A DNA stretch of 5,644 bases. Origin: Caldifarciminota bacterium. Lineage in GTDB: Bacteria; Hydrothermota; UBA3072; WFRC01. The notes under the pieces were generated by a model. It was given only the letters and a program-made list of their open reading frames with translations, did not search any database and was not told the origin of the DNA. Position 1 is the first letter of the stretch. Every line of letters begins with the position of its first letter. The position numbers and the translations under genes are program-made. The stretch lies in assembly GCA_015486685.1 (NCBI GenBank), contig WFRC01000220.1, positions 1 to 5,644 on the forward strand, written 5' to 3'. Positions 1-5,567 of this stretch are shown here, one piece after another.

Positions 1-26
1 AGAATAGATACGGCTGCCTTTTTCAC
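1..26 (-). CDS. Possible start of a further operon gene, cut by the window edge
   Basis: A GTG at 26-24 overlaps the TGA stop of the preceding phosphoesterase gene by four bases (GTGA), the same arrangement as the ATGA junctions seen elsewhere in this operon. The frame stays open to the window edge and would read MKKAAVSI. Only eight codons are visible, and the upstream GGGGAA lies too close to the GTG to be a good ribosome binding site. The call therefore rests on the overlap and on the operon layout. The product cannot be identified, and the true start could lie beyond the edge. Confidence 0.25.
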
Positions 27-757
27 TTCCCCATTGCAAGCCGCATAGCGAGAAATTCAGGAAGACCGTTTTTCAGTATTTTTTCCTGTGCTTTACCAAT
101 GTTATATGGTACCCTCTTTAGTTGAAAGATAAAATTTCCTTTATCTATTTCTAAAATTCCAAAGGCTGCCCGCGGGTCTCCGTCTCTTGGTTGCCCAATG
201 CTTCCCACATTTATTATATATCTATAATCTTCCCTCAACTCTAATCTTTCGTTTATATATATGCCGTGCCTTTTCATTCTATCTTCATAGAATATCGCAG
301 GTTGATGGGAATGTCCTATGAAACATATCTTTTCCGTGAAAAATGAAAATTCTTCGATGGCATCACCAAGGGTTGAAATGTATTCCCACGATTGTGGCTC
401 AGAAGGCACTGAATGGACAAATAAAATATTATTTTCAGAATGTGTAAGTGGTAAGTTCCGCAAATAATCTATTTCTTCCTGAGAAATATTTTTCCTTGTC
501 CACAATACAGCGTCCTTTGCTATAGGGTTAAAATATTCTATGGATGTATTTCCACATACTGCAAAGTCGTGGTTCCCTGCTACTACAATATCCGCAATTT
601 CTCTTATCTTTTTGAGGCAGTCGGATGGAGATGCACCGTATCCAACAATATCGCCAAGGCATATTATCCTATCAGGCTTTTCACCCTCAATAATGGGTAT
701 GACAGTATTTAACGCCTCAATGTTGCCGTGTATATCTGATATAATTACATATTTCAT
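23..757 (-). CDS. Calcineurin-like metallophosphoesterase (YfcE/COG0639-type phosphodiesterase or phosphatase)
   Basis: A 244-residue cytosolic protein with the full set of two-metal phosphoesterase motifs: D8-x-H10 in SDIHGN, G35-D36 followed by IVGYG, G61-N-H-D64, H115 in FVHS, and G148-H-S-H151. A C-terminal NVGSIGQPRDGDPRAA (183-198) is the signature of small phosphodiesterases related to YfcE and MJ0936. All expected metal ligands are present, so the enzyme should be active, but the family hydrolyses very different phosphomonoesters and diesters and the substrate cannot be read from sequence. It has no signal peptide or membrane segment. The ATG overlaps the nusB stop as ATGA, with GGAG at 766-763 five bases upstream, indicating translational coupling to nusB and the rib genes. 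It is longer than the minimal family members, the extra length lying mainly between the GNHD and GHSH motifs and at the C-terminus. A role in flavin metabolism is only a guess from position. Confidence 0.93.
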   Translation of the reverse strand: MKYVIISDIHGNIEALNTVIPIIEGEKPDRIICLGDIVGYGASPSDCLKKIREIADIVVAGNHDFAVCGNTSIEYFNPIAKDAVLWTRKNISQEEIDYLRNLPLTHSENNILFVHSVPSEPQSWEYISTLGDAIEEFSFFTEKICFIGHSHQPAIFYEDRMKRHGIYINERLELREDYRYIINVGSIGQPRDGDPRAAFGILEIDKGNFIFQLKRVPYNIGKAQEKILKNGLPEFLAMRLAMGK

Positions 758-1164
758 AATAACTCCAATCCTCTTGCAACCTGGTCTAATACTGCATTTA
801 CAAATGATGGAGATTTTTCAGTGGAATATTTTTTTGCAATCTCAACATGTTCATCAATCGTAACCTTTGGAGGGATTTCAGGAAAATAGATTAATTCAGC
901 CGCGCCGATTCTCAAAATTGCCCTGTCTACGGCTGCTAATCGCTCAAACGACCAATTTACGAGATACTTACGAACAGTTTTATCTATCTCGTCAAGATTC
1001 TCCCATGTCGTTTTTACCAATGATTGGGCGAATTCTTTCGCTTTGGTGGATATGTTTTGGCCCTCTGCTACATCTTTGCATATCTCATCTATTTTGCCTC
1101 CAACTATATCAAGGATATAAAGGATTTTTACAGCGGCTGTCCTTCCACTCCTCCTTGTTCCCAC
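754..1164 (-). CDS. nusB: Transcription antitermination factor NusB
   Basis: A 136-residue protein matching NusB along its whole length. NusB is an all-helical RNA-binding protein that, with NusE (S10), binds boxA RNA and supports antitermination and rRNA transcription. The N-terminus carries the arginine-rich RRSGRTAAVKILY helix (4-16), which corresponds to the usual RRxARExALQxLY. The C-terminal half has the conserved block NWSFERLAAVDRAILRIGAA (69-88), followed by PPKVTIDEHVEIAKKYS and FVNAVLD. Length is normal for the family. The start is a GTG at 1164-1162 that shares one base with the ribH stop (TAGTG), with GGGAG at 1177-1173 eight bases upstream. ribH-nusB is a very common bacterial gene pair. 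The first codons include AAGGAGGAG, which encodes part of the arginine-rich start and resembles a ribosome binding site but is followed by no usable start codon. Confidence 0.96.
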   Translation of the reverse strand: MGTRRSGRTAAVKILYILDIVGGKIDEICKDVAEGQNISTKAKEFAQSLVKTTWENLDEIDKTVRKYLVNWSFERLAAVDRAILRIGAAELIYFPEIPPKVTIDEHVEIAKKYSTEKSPSFVNAVLDQVARGLELL

Positions 1165-1625
1165 TATTTTATCTCCCTGTAAAGATTGGCAAGTTCAAGA
1201 ACACTCATTGCAGCATCCCATCCCTTATTTCCTGCTTTCATTCCCGCTCTGCTTAATGCCTGTTCCTCTGTATCAGCAGTAATAATGCCAAAGGAAATAG
1301 GAATTTTACTGTCAACTGCAAGTCGTGCTATACCTTTTGATGTTTCCTGAGCAATGAAATCAAAATGGGGTGTATCTCCTCTGATAACAGCGCCAAGCGT
1401 AATAATTCCATTATATCCCTTTTTTAAAATTTTTTGAACAACCATTGGTATTTCAAAGGCGCCGGGTGTCCATATAATATCAATGTTGTTATCTTTCACA
1501 CTGTGCCTTTTCAAACAATCAATTGCACCATCTAATAATCTTCGGGAAATAAGATTGTTAAATCTTGAGACTACAATACCAATAGATAAACCTTCACCTT
1601 TTAGTTTGCCTTCATAAGTTTTCAT
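1164..1625 (-). CDS. ribH: 6,7-dimethyl-8-ribityllumazine synthase (RibH)
   Basis: The penultimate riboflavin enzyme, which condenses 5-amino-6-ribitylaminouracil with 3,4-dihydroxy-2-butanone 4-phosphate. It normally assembles into pentamers or 60-mer capsids in the cytosol. Using the start chosen here it has 153 residues, the usual length. Visible family motifs are SRFN (20-23), the substrate-binding WTPGAFEIP (52-60), GAVIRGDT (78-85) with the catalytic-type H87 two residues after it, ISFGIITADTEEQA (110-123), and RAGMKAGNKG (126-135). The reading frame also contains an earlier ATG at 1646, which would add MLGQGGN and overlap ribBA by 7 nt, but that ATG has no ribosome binding site. The ATG at 1625 is preceded by AAGGAGG at 1636-1630 and gives the normal N-terminus MKTYEGKL. 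The gap to ribBA is 14 nt. The stop overlaps the nusB GTG by one base. Confidence 0.97.
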   Translation of the reverse strand: MKTYEGKLKGEGLSIGIVVSRFNNLISRRLLDGAIDCLKRHSVKDNNIDIIWTPGAFEIPMVVQKILKKGYNGIITLGAVIRGDTPHFDFIAQETSKGIARLAVDSKIPISFGIITADTEEQALSRAGMKAGNKGWDAAMSVLELANLYREIK

Positions 1626-1636
1626 ATTACCTCCTT
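1626..1636 (-). promoter_or_regulatory. Ribosome binding site that fixes the ribH start
   Basis: On the minus strand AAGGAGG (1636-1630) is followed by TAAT and then ATG at 1625. It lies inside the reading frame that would begin at the upstream ATG (1646), so it argues for the shorter 153-residue RibH. It sits four bases past the ribBA stop (1642-1640), so terminating ribosomes could reload directly on ribH. Confidence 0.8.
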
Positions 1637-1639
1637 GTC

Positions 1640-2854
1640 CTAACATTTTTCTAATAAATGACCCAGTTTCTCCTTTTTTGTGCGAAGATACTTCTTATTT
1701 ATATCGTTTGGTGGAATTTCAATAGGGACCCTTTCTACAATTTTTAATCCATATCCTTCAAGCCCTACTATCTTTCTTGGATTATTTGTCAGCAATCTGA
1801 TTGTACTTAAACCAAGGTCTGAAAGTATCTGAGCACCTAATCCGTAATCCCTCAAATCAGGCTTGAACCCCAATTTTATATTTGCCTCAACCGTGTCGTA
1901 ACCCTCATCTTGAAGTTTATATGCTTTAAGTTTATTTAAGAGCCCTATCCCTCTTCCTTCCTGCCGCATATAAAGAAATACCCCCAATCCTTCCTTTTCA
2001 ATCGTCCTTAAAGCAGATTCTACCTGGTCTCCGCAATCGCACCTTTTGGAACGGAATACATCGCCTGTTAAACATTCCGAGTGCACCCTCACAAGCACAT
2101 TTTTTTCTCCGAAAACATTACCTTTAATTAAGGCTACATCAATCTTATCATTCAGCAAATTTGAATATGCAATGAGGTTAAAATCCCCATACTTTGATGG
2201 TAGACGCACCTCTACCTCTCTTCTGACCAATTTTTCCTTTATATGCCTGTATGCAATCAAATCCTGAACACTTATAATTTTCATCTCAAAATTTTGTGCA
2301 ATCTTCCTTAACTGCGGCATCCTTGCCATTGTTCCATCTTCATTCATAATTTCACAGAGGACACCAGCAGGTTTTAATCCCGCAAGTTTCGCGAGGTCAA
2401 GTGATGCTTCTGTGTGTCCCGACCTTCTTAATACACCGCCTTTCTTCGCCCTTAGCGGAAAAATATGTCCCGGCTTTGCAAGGTCTTCGGGTTTTGTCTT
2501 TTCATCAACAAGTGCTTCTACTGTCATTGCCCTGTCGTATGCACTTATGCCTGTGGATGTTCCAACCTTATAATCCACCGAGATGGTAAATGCTGTCTGG
2601 TGTATGGCTGTAATCTCATTTGTCATTAGAGGTAAATTTAGTTCATCCAGCCTTTCCGGTGTCATAGATACACAAATAAGCCCCCTACCATACTTTGCCA
2701 TAAAATTAATATCTTCGGGCTTAACCTTTTCTGCCGCCATTATAAAGTCTCCCTCATTTTCCCTTGTTTCATCGTCAACCACAATTAGCATCTTACCTTT
2801 TTTTATATCAGCGAGGGCATCTTCAACTTTTTCAATGATTTTATCTATATTCAT
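1640..2854 (-). CDS. ribBA: Bifunctional 3,4-dihydroxy-2-butanone 4-phosphate synthase / GTP cyclohydrolase II (RibBA)
   Basis: A 404-residue fusion supplying both riboflavin precursors. Residues about 1-205 are DHBP synthase, which turns ribulose 5-phosphate into dihydroxybutanone phosphate and formate. They carry the acidic metal loop DDETRENEGD (27-36), the substrate loop GTSTGISAYDRA (98-109), and GHIFPLRA (129-136) followed by GGVLRRSGHTEAS. After the linker RREVEVRLPSKYG, residues about 211-404 are GTP cyclohydrolase II, which opens GTP to the diaminopyrimidine. They carry VHSECLTGDVF with zinc ligands C261, C272 and C274, YMRQEGRGIGL (295-305), KPDLRDYGLGAQIL (331-344) with the catalytic-type D333 and R335, and LLTNNPRKI (354-362). 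No key residue is missing in either half and the length is typical. The ATG overlaps the ribE stop as ATGA, with GGAGG at 2863-2859 just upstream. Confidence 0.98.
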   Translation of the reverse strand: MNIDKIIEKVEDALADIKKGKMLIVVDDETRENEGDFIMAAEKVKPEDINFMAKYGRGLICVSMTPERLDELNLPLMTNEITAIHQTAFTISVDYKVGTSTGISAYDRAMTVEALVDEKTKPEDLAKPGHIFPLRAKKGGVLRRSGHTEASLDLAKLAGLKPAGVLCEIMNEDGTMARMPQLRKIAQNFEMKIISVQDLIAYRHIKEKLVRREVEVRLPSKYGDFNLIAYSNLLNDKIDVALIKGNVFGEKNVLVRVHSECLTGDVFRSKRCDCGDQVESALRTIEKEGLGVFLYMRQEGRGIGLLNKLKAYKLQDEGYDTVEANIKLGFKPDLRDYGLGAQILSDLGLSTIRLLTNNPRKIVGLEGYGLKIVERVPIEIPPNDINKKYLRTKKEKLGHLLEKC

Positions 2855-3432
2855 CTGACCTCCATAAATTTTTTGATATATTTTCCGATAATATCTGTTT
2901 CAATATTTACAACATCTCCTTTGTTCCTGTATTTGAGATTTGTATTTTCAATTGTATATGGAATAACCGCAATCCCTACCCCATCATTTTCAATGGATGC
3001 AATAGTGAGGCTAATTCCATCTACTGCAATTGAGCCCTTTTCTACGATGTATGTCATTATGTTTTCTGGAAGTGCGATTTTGAAATAAATATTATCTCCT
3101 GTTTTTTTTATTGCCTTTATCTTTCCTGTTCCGTCAATATGTCCCTGGACAATATGGCCGCTCAACATATCATTTGTGGTAATCGCCGGTTCAAGATTTA
3201 CAATATTACCTATCCTGATTTTGTCAATATTTGACCTCTGCAATGTTTCGTCACTTATATCAAAAATGAGTCTATTACCGTTCTTTGTCTTTACGGTTAA
3301 ACAGATACCGTTCATAGATACGCTGTCGCCTTCACTCAATTTCAGATTGCTCTTTATGGCAATTTCCATACTCCGAGATTTTCTTTTTATACCTGCAACC
3401 TTGCCTGTATCTTTAATAATCCCTGTAAACAT
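2851..3432 (-). CDS. ribE: Riboflavin synthase alpha subunit (RibE, called RibC in E. coli)
   Basis: The final enzyme, which dismutates two 6,7-dimethyl-8-ribityllumazine molecules into riboflavin plus the pyrimidine substrate of RibH. The 193-residue protein, at the short end of the family range, shows the expected two lumazine-binding repeats. The first (about 1-95) has MFTGII at the start, GDSVSMNGICLTV (35-47) and FDISDETLQRSN (57-68). The second (about 96-188) has GHIVQGHIDGTG (92-103), KGSIAVDGISLTI (132-144), IPYTIENTNL (157-166) and VNIETDIIGKYI (175-186). The equivalent NG motif and DG-SLT motif show that both barrels are intact. A VNLEPA segment stands where many homologues have VNLERA. 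The ATG lies 20 nt inside the end of ribD, with GGAGGG at 3443-3438 five bases upstream, so translation is probably coupled to ribD. A bacterial beta/alpha complex with the ribH product is possible but not predictable from sequence. Confidence 0.97.
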   Translation of the reverse strand: MFTGIIKDTGKVAGIKRKSRSMEIAIKSNLKLSEGDSVSMNGICLTVKTKNGNRLIFDISDETLQRSNIDKIRIGNIVNLEPAITTNDMLSGHIVQGHIDGTGKIKAIKKTGDNIYFKIALPENIMTYIVEKGSIAVDGISLTIASIENDGVGIAVIPYTIENTNLKYRNKGDVVNIETDIIGKYIKKFMEVR

Positions 3433-4462
3433 TATATCCCTCCACCATTATATCTTTGCCCATCCTTTTTACCTGTGTTATATCAATCTCTTGAAGTATC
3501 TTTTTGTTTTCTAAAAAATCCAACCCATTCCCCGATATTTTAGGTGAAATAAAAAAATAATATTTATTCACCCTATGTTCCTTTATAAATGAGGTAAAAA
3601 TCTTTCTACCGCCTTCCACCATTATGCTTGAAATACCTTCTTTTCCTGCTCTAATGAGAAGTTTATCCAGTGGTATAAGGTTGTTTTTTGCAGGAAAGTG
3701 CCAGATATCTCCCGAGATATTTTTGTCCTGCCTCCCGACAGTTGCAATTACTACCTTATCCCCTGTTTTGAAAACATTCTCTTTTCCACTCAATTTCAGA
3801 TGGGTATCCAGAATAATCTTTATAGGTGCTTTAACAGGTTTCTCGAATCTTACATTTAAATAAGGATTGTCCTTCAAGACGGTGTTTACACCAACGAGAA
3901 TAGCGTCGACACCATTTCTTATGTGGTGGACATATTTTAGGGATTTTTCTGATGTTAGATATTTTTCATTGCCGTATGTAATTTTTCCGTCAATTGTGAG
4001 TGCCGATTTGAGAATTATAAATGGGATTTTTTTTGTAATATATTTAATATAGACCTCGTTCAATCTTCTCGCCCTGTCTTCCAATATCCCTGTTTTTACC
4101 TTAATACCTGCCTCTCTTAATTTCTGGAATCCTTTTCCATTTACAGCGGGGTTTGGGTCTTTCATAGAAACTACAACCTGTGATATTTTTGCCTCAATAA
4201 TCCTTTTGGTACAGGGAGGCGTTCTTCCGTAATGACAGCAGGGTTCAAGGTTTACATAAAGGGTTGCCCCTTTTGTATGTTTCCCTGCTTTCGTTAGAGC
4301 AACTACCTCAGCATGGGGGAGTCCTGGACCTTTATGGTATCCCTTTCCTAAAATTTTGCCGTTTTTCACAACCACTGCCCCTACCATTGGGTTCGGAGAT
4401 ACCATCCCCCACCCTTTCGCAGCCAATTTTAATGTCTTATTTATATAAAATTCATCATTCAT
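3413..4462 (-). CDS. ribD: Bifunctional diaminohydroxyphosphoribosylaminopyrimidine deaminase / 5-amino-6-(5-phosphoribosylamino)uracil reductase (RibD)
   Basis: Catalyses the second and third committed steps: zinc-dependent deamination of the pyrimidine, then NADPH-dependent reduction of the ribose side chain. The deaminase domain (about 1-145) has SPNPMVGAVVV (22-32), PHAEV with H50 and E52, and LEPCCHYGRTPPC with zinc ligands C75 and C84. The reductase domain (about 147-349) has KSALTIDGKI (152-161), GVNTVLKDNPYLNVR (191-205), ILDTHLKL, and the nucleotide-binding MVEGG (281-285). Length, 349 residues, is slightly short of the usual 355-370. The ATG at 4462 gives the expected DEFY N-terminus, and no other ATG, GTG or TTG precedes it in frame downstream of the aptamer. 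It has no recognisable ribosome binding site in the 20 bases upstream, where the terminator U-run lies. It is the first gene of the operon and directly follows the FMN riboswitch, so it should be repressed when FMN is abundant. Confidence 0.97.
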   Translation of the reverse strand: MNDEFYINKTLKLAAKGWGMVSPNPMVGAVVVKNGKILGKGYHKGPGLPHAEVVALTKAGKHTKGATLYVNLEPCCHYGRTPPCTKRIIEAKISQVVVSMKDPNPAVNGKGFQKLREAGIKVKTGILEDRARRLNEVYIKYITKKIPFIILKSALTIDGKITYGNEKYLTSEKSLKYVHHIRNGVDAILVGVNTVLKDNPYLNVRFEKPVKAPIKIILDTHLKLSGKENVFKTGDKVVIATVGRQDKNISGDIWHFPAKNNLIPLDKLLIRAGKEGISSIMVEGGRKIFTSFIKEHRVNKYYFFISPKISGNGLDFLENKKILQEIDITQVKRMGKDIMVEGYNVYRDY

Positions 4463-4466
4463 AGCA

Positions 4467-4506
4467 TTTATAATAAAAAAAGCCCTTTTCGGGGCTTTAT
4501 TATAAA
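4467..4506 (-). terminator. Riboswitch-controlled intrinsic terminator upstream of ribD
   Basis: On the minus strand AAAGCCC (4498-4492) pairs with GGGCTTT (4485-4479) around a six-base CGAAAA loop. A run of seven T starts at 4481, the form of a Rho-independent terminator. It lies 3' of the FMN aptamer and 5' of ribD, so it is the expected expression platform: FMN-bound aptamer allows the hairpin, and transcription stops. The palindrome continues beyond the core: TTTATAAT (4506-4499) is exactly complementary to ATTATAAA (4474-4467), leaving four T unpaired on the 3' side. That outer stem would end only four bases from the ribD ATG. Confidence 0.85.
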
Positions 4507-4508
4507 AA

Positions 4509-4624
4509 AATCTCCTTCTCTCATCCAGACTTTACTGTCGGCTTCGGAATTTCACCGAATCGTGGCATTATGCCTCGCGGGCTTTACCGCCGGTCGGGAG
4601 TTTCACCCCGCCCCGAAGGAAATT
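4509..4624 (-). ncRNA. FMN riboswitch aptamer (RFN element)
   Basis: The minus strand carries all conserved parts of an FMN-sensing leader. P1 is formed by TCCTTC (4620-4615) with GAAGGA (4518-4513) and extends to about ten pairs with one G-U. The junction and P2 read GGGGCGGGGTGAAACTCCCG, followed by ACCGGCGGTAAAGCCCGCGA for P3. A short variable arm GGCATAATGCC forms P4. P5 is TTCGGTGAAATTCCGAA, and P6 lies within CCGACAGTAAAGTCTGGATG. Such elements bind flavin mononucleotide and switch off riboflavin synthesis or transport genes. This one lies between a strong promoter and ribD, so it should control the whole ribD-ribE-ribBA-ribH-nusB transcript in response to FMN. The predicted transcript begins only a few bases before P1. 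All universally conserved segments look intact. Confidence 0.97.
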
Positions 4625-4631
4625 CAACCCT

Positions 4632-4661
4632 ATAATATATGCACTATTTTCCCGTTGTCAA
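4632..4661 (-). promoter_or_regulatory. Sigma70-type promoter of the riboflavin operon
   Basis: A perfect -35 hexamer TTGACA lies at 4661-4656. Two overlapping -10 candidates follow: TATATT at 4639-4634 with a 16-nt spacer, and TATTAT at 4637-4632 with an 18-nt spacer. Each matches five of six consensus bases. Transcription would begin near 4627-4624, immediately before the 5' strand of riboswitch P1, which is the position expected for a riboswitch promoter. No operator-like inverted repeat is seen over it. Confidence 0.8.
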
Positions 4662-4709
4662 GCGATTTTTTCCATTTTTTCATTTTAGCCCGTGCATCTT
4701 ATATACTTT

Positions 4710-5543
4710 CTACCCCGACAATTTTCTCTTTCTTTGGGTGAGAAAATGGGTAATCTCTGCACCTAATATAAATATTGTAGATAAGTAATATATCCATAGA
4801 ATAGAAACAATGATGGCAGAGAGGCTACCATATATTTCGCCGAAATGGCTGAAATTTTTTATATACCAATCAAATAAATAGCGAGCAATCTCTGAAAATA
4901 CACTGGCAAATGCAGCTCCTATCAAAGCTGCACGGTTAGATACCATATTTATAGCGAATGCTTTATACATAAAAAATAAAAAGCCAAATGATAAAATAAG
5001 TGGTATAAATATAGTGATATGATTTAATCCAGTACTGACAAAAGTATTCCCCGAAAGCCGATACAATAAAAGTAATGCCCTGGTTAGTCCCAGAAAGAGG
5101 ATTGCGGTAATTATCAATAGTGGTATTATCATAAAAGAAAATACCTTATTTTGCATAAAAAATTTCTGTTTTTTTACACCATAAATCCTGCGAAGTGATA
5201 AGATTGCTGTTTCAAATACCCTGCTTCCTGACCAATAAAAGATAAAAATTCCTATTATGCCAAATGTTACCTTCTTTTGAATGAGGGTATCAATGATTCC
5301 CACTGCTTTATTACTTGAAGACGGTAGCACCCTGGATAAAATCGTGTTTAAGTGATGGTATACGCCAGCAGACGAATGCAGTATTTGTGCCATAATTGCT
5401 GTAAATACAAGTGTAAAAGGGACAACAGAAAGTATCGCATAAAAAGATATTGCGGCAGCGAGGAGTCCGCCACCGTGCATATTAAAATTATTTATTATTT
5501 CTCCAAAAGGAGCAAACAAATCTTTAATCTTTTTCAATATCAT
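4710..5543 (-). CDS. YihY/virulence factor BrkB family inner-membrane protein
   Basis: A 277-residue polytopic membrane protein. Hydrophobic segments lie at about 29-51, 94-113, 134-158, 174-196, 207-226 and 238-266, the six-helix pattern of the YihY/BrkB family. Family landmarks are LAAAISFYAILSVVPF (28-43), SGSRVFE before the third segment, and the C-terminal YGSLSAIIVSILWIYYLS (238-255) followed by ILGAEITHF. The C-terminal tail is basic (QRKRKLSG). The biochemical role of the family is not established. The old names ribonuclease BN and BrkB serum-resistance factor are not reliable functions. The ATG at 5543 has a strong AAAGGAGG at 5567-5560, but the spacing is 16 nt, which is long. It lies upstream of the rib promoter in the same direction, with no clear terminator between, so some readthrough into the riboswitch leader is possible. 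No functional link to riboflavin is evident. Confidence 0.93.
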   Translation of the reverse strand: MILKKIKDLFAPFGEIINNFNMHGGGLLAAAISFYAILSVVPFTLVFTAIMAQILHSSAGVYHHLNTILSRVLPSSSNKAVGIIDTLIQKKVTFGIIGIFIFYWSGSRVFETAILSLRRIYGVKKQKFFMQNKVFSFMIIPLLIITAILFLGLTRALLLLYRLSGNTFVSTGLNHITIFIPLILSFGFLFFMYKAFAINMVSNRAALIGAAFASVFSEIARYLFDWYIKNFSHFGEIYGSLSAIIVSILWIYYLSTIFILGAEITHFLTQRKRKLSG

Positions 5544-5559
5544 TTTTATAATTATAATA

Positions 5560-5567
5560 CCTCCTTT
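5560..5567 (-). promoter_or_regulatory. Ribosome binding site of the YihY-family gene, unusually far from the ATG
   Basis: AAAGGAGG at 5567-5560 on the minus strand is a near-perfect Shine-Dalgarno sequence. The nearest in-frame ATG is at 5543, leaving 16 bases between. An in-frame ATT at 5552-5550 has ideal spacing of seven bases but would be a rare initiator. I keep the ATG, with reduced confidence in the exact N-terminus. Confidence 0.65.

Noticed and set aside
1148..1158. Perfect AAGGAGG inside the first codons of nusB, as a possible second start
   Set aside because: No in-frame start codon follows at a usable distance, and the bases are explained by the arginine-rich NusB N-terminus.
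540..1256. Plus-strand open frames opposite the phosphoesterase, nusB and ribH genes
   Set aside because: They are antisense to well-recognised genes, carry no family motif, and their compositions look like complement shadows.
1626..1646. Longer RibH starting at the ATG at 1646
   Set aside because: It has no ribosome binding site, overlaps ribBA, and adds seven residues outside the family N-terminus; the ATG at 1625 has AAGGAGG upstream.
2046..4464. Several plus-strand open frames of 61-112 codons opposite ribBA, ribE and ribD
   Set aside because: All lie antisense to intact riboflavin genes with complete motifs, and none shows recognisable protein features.
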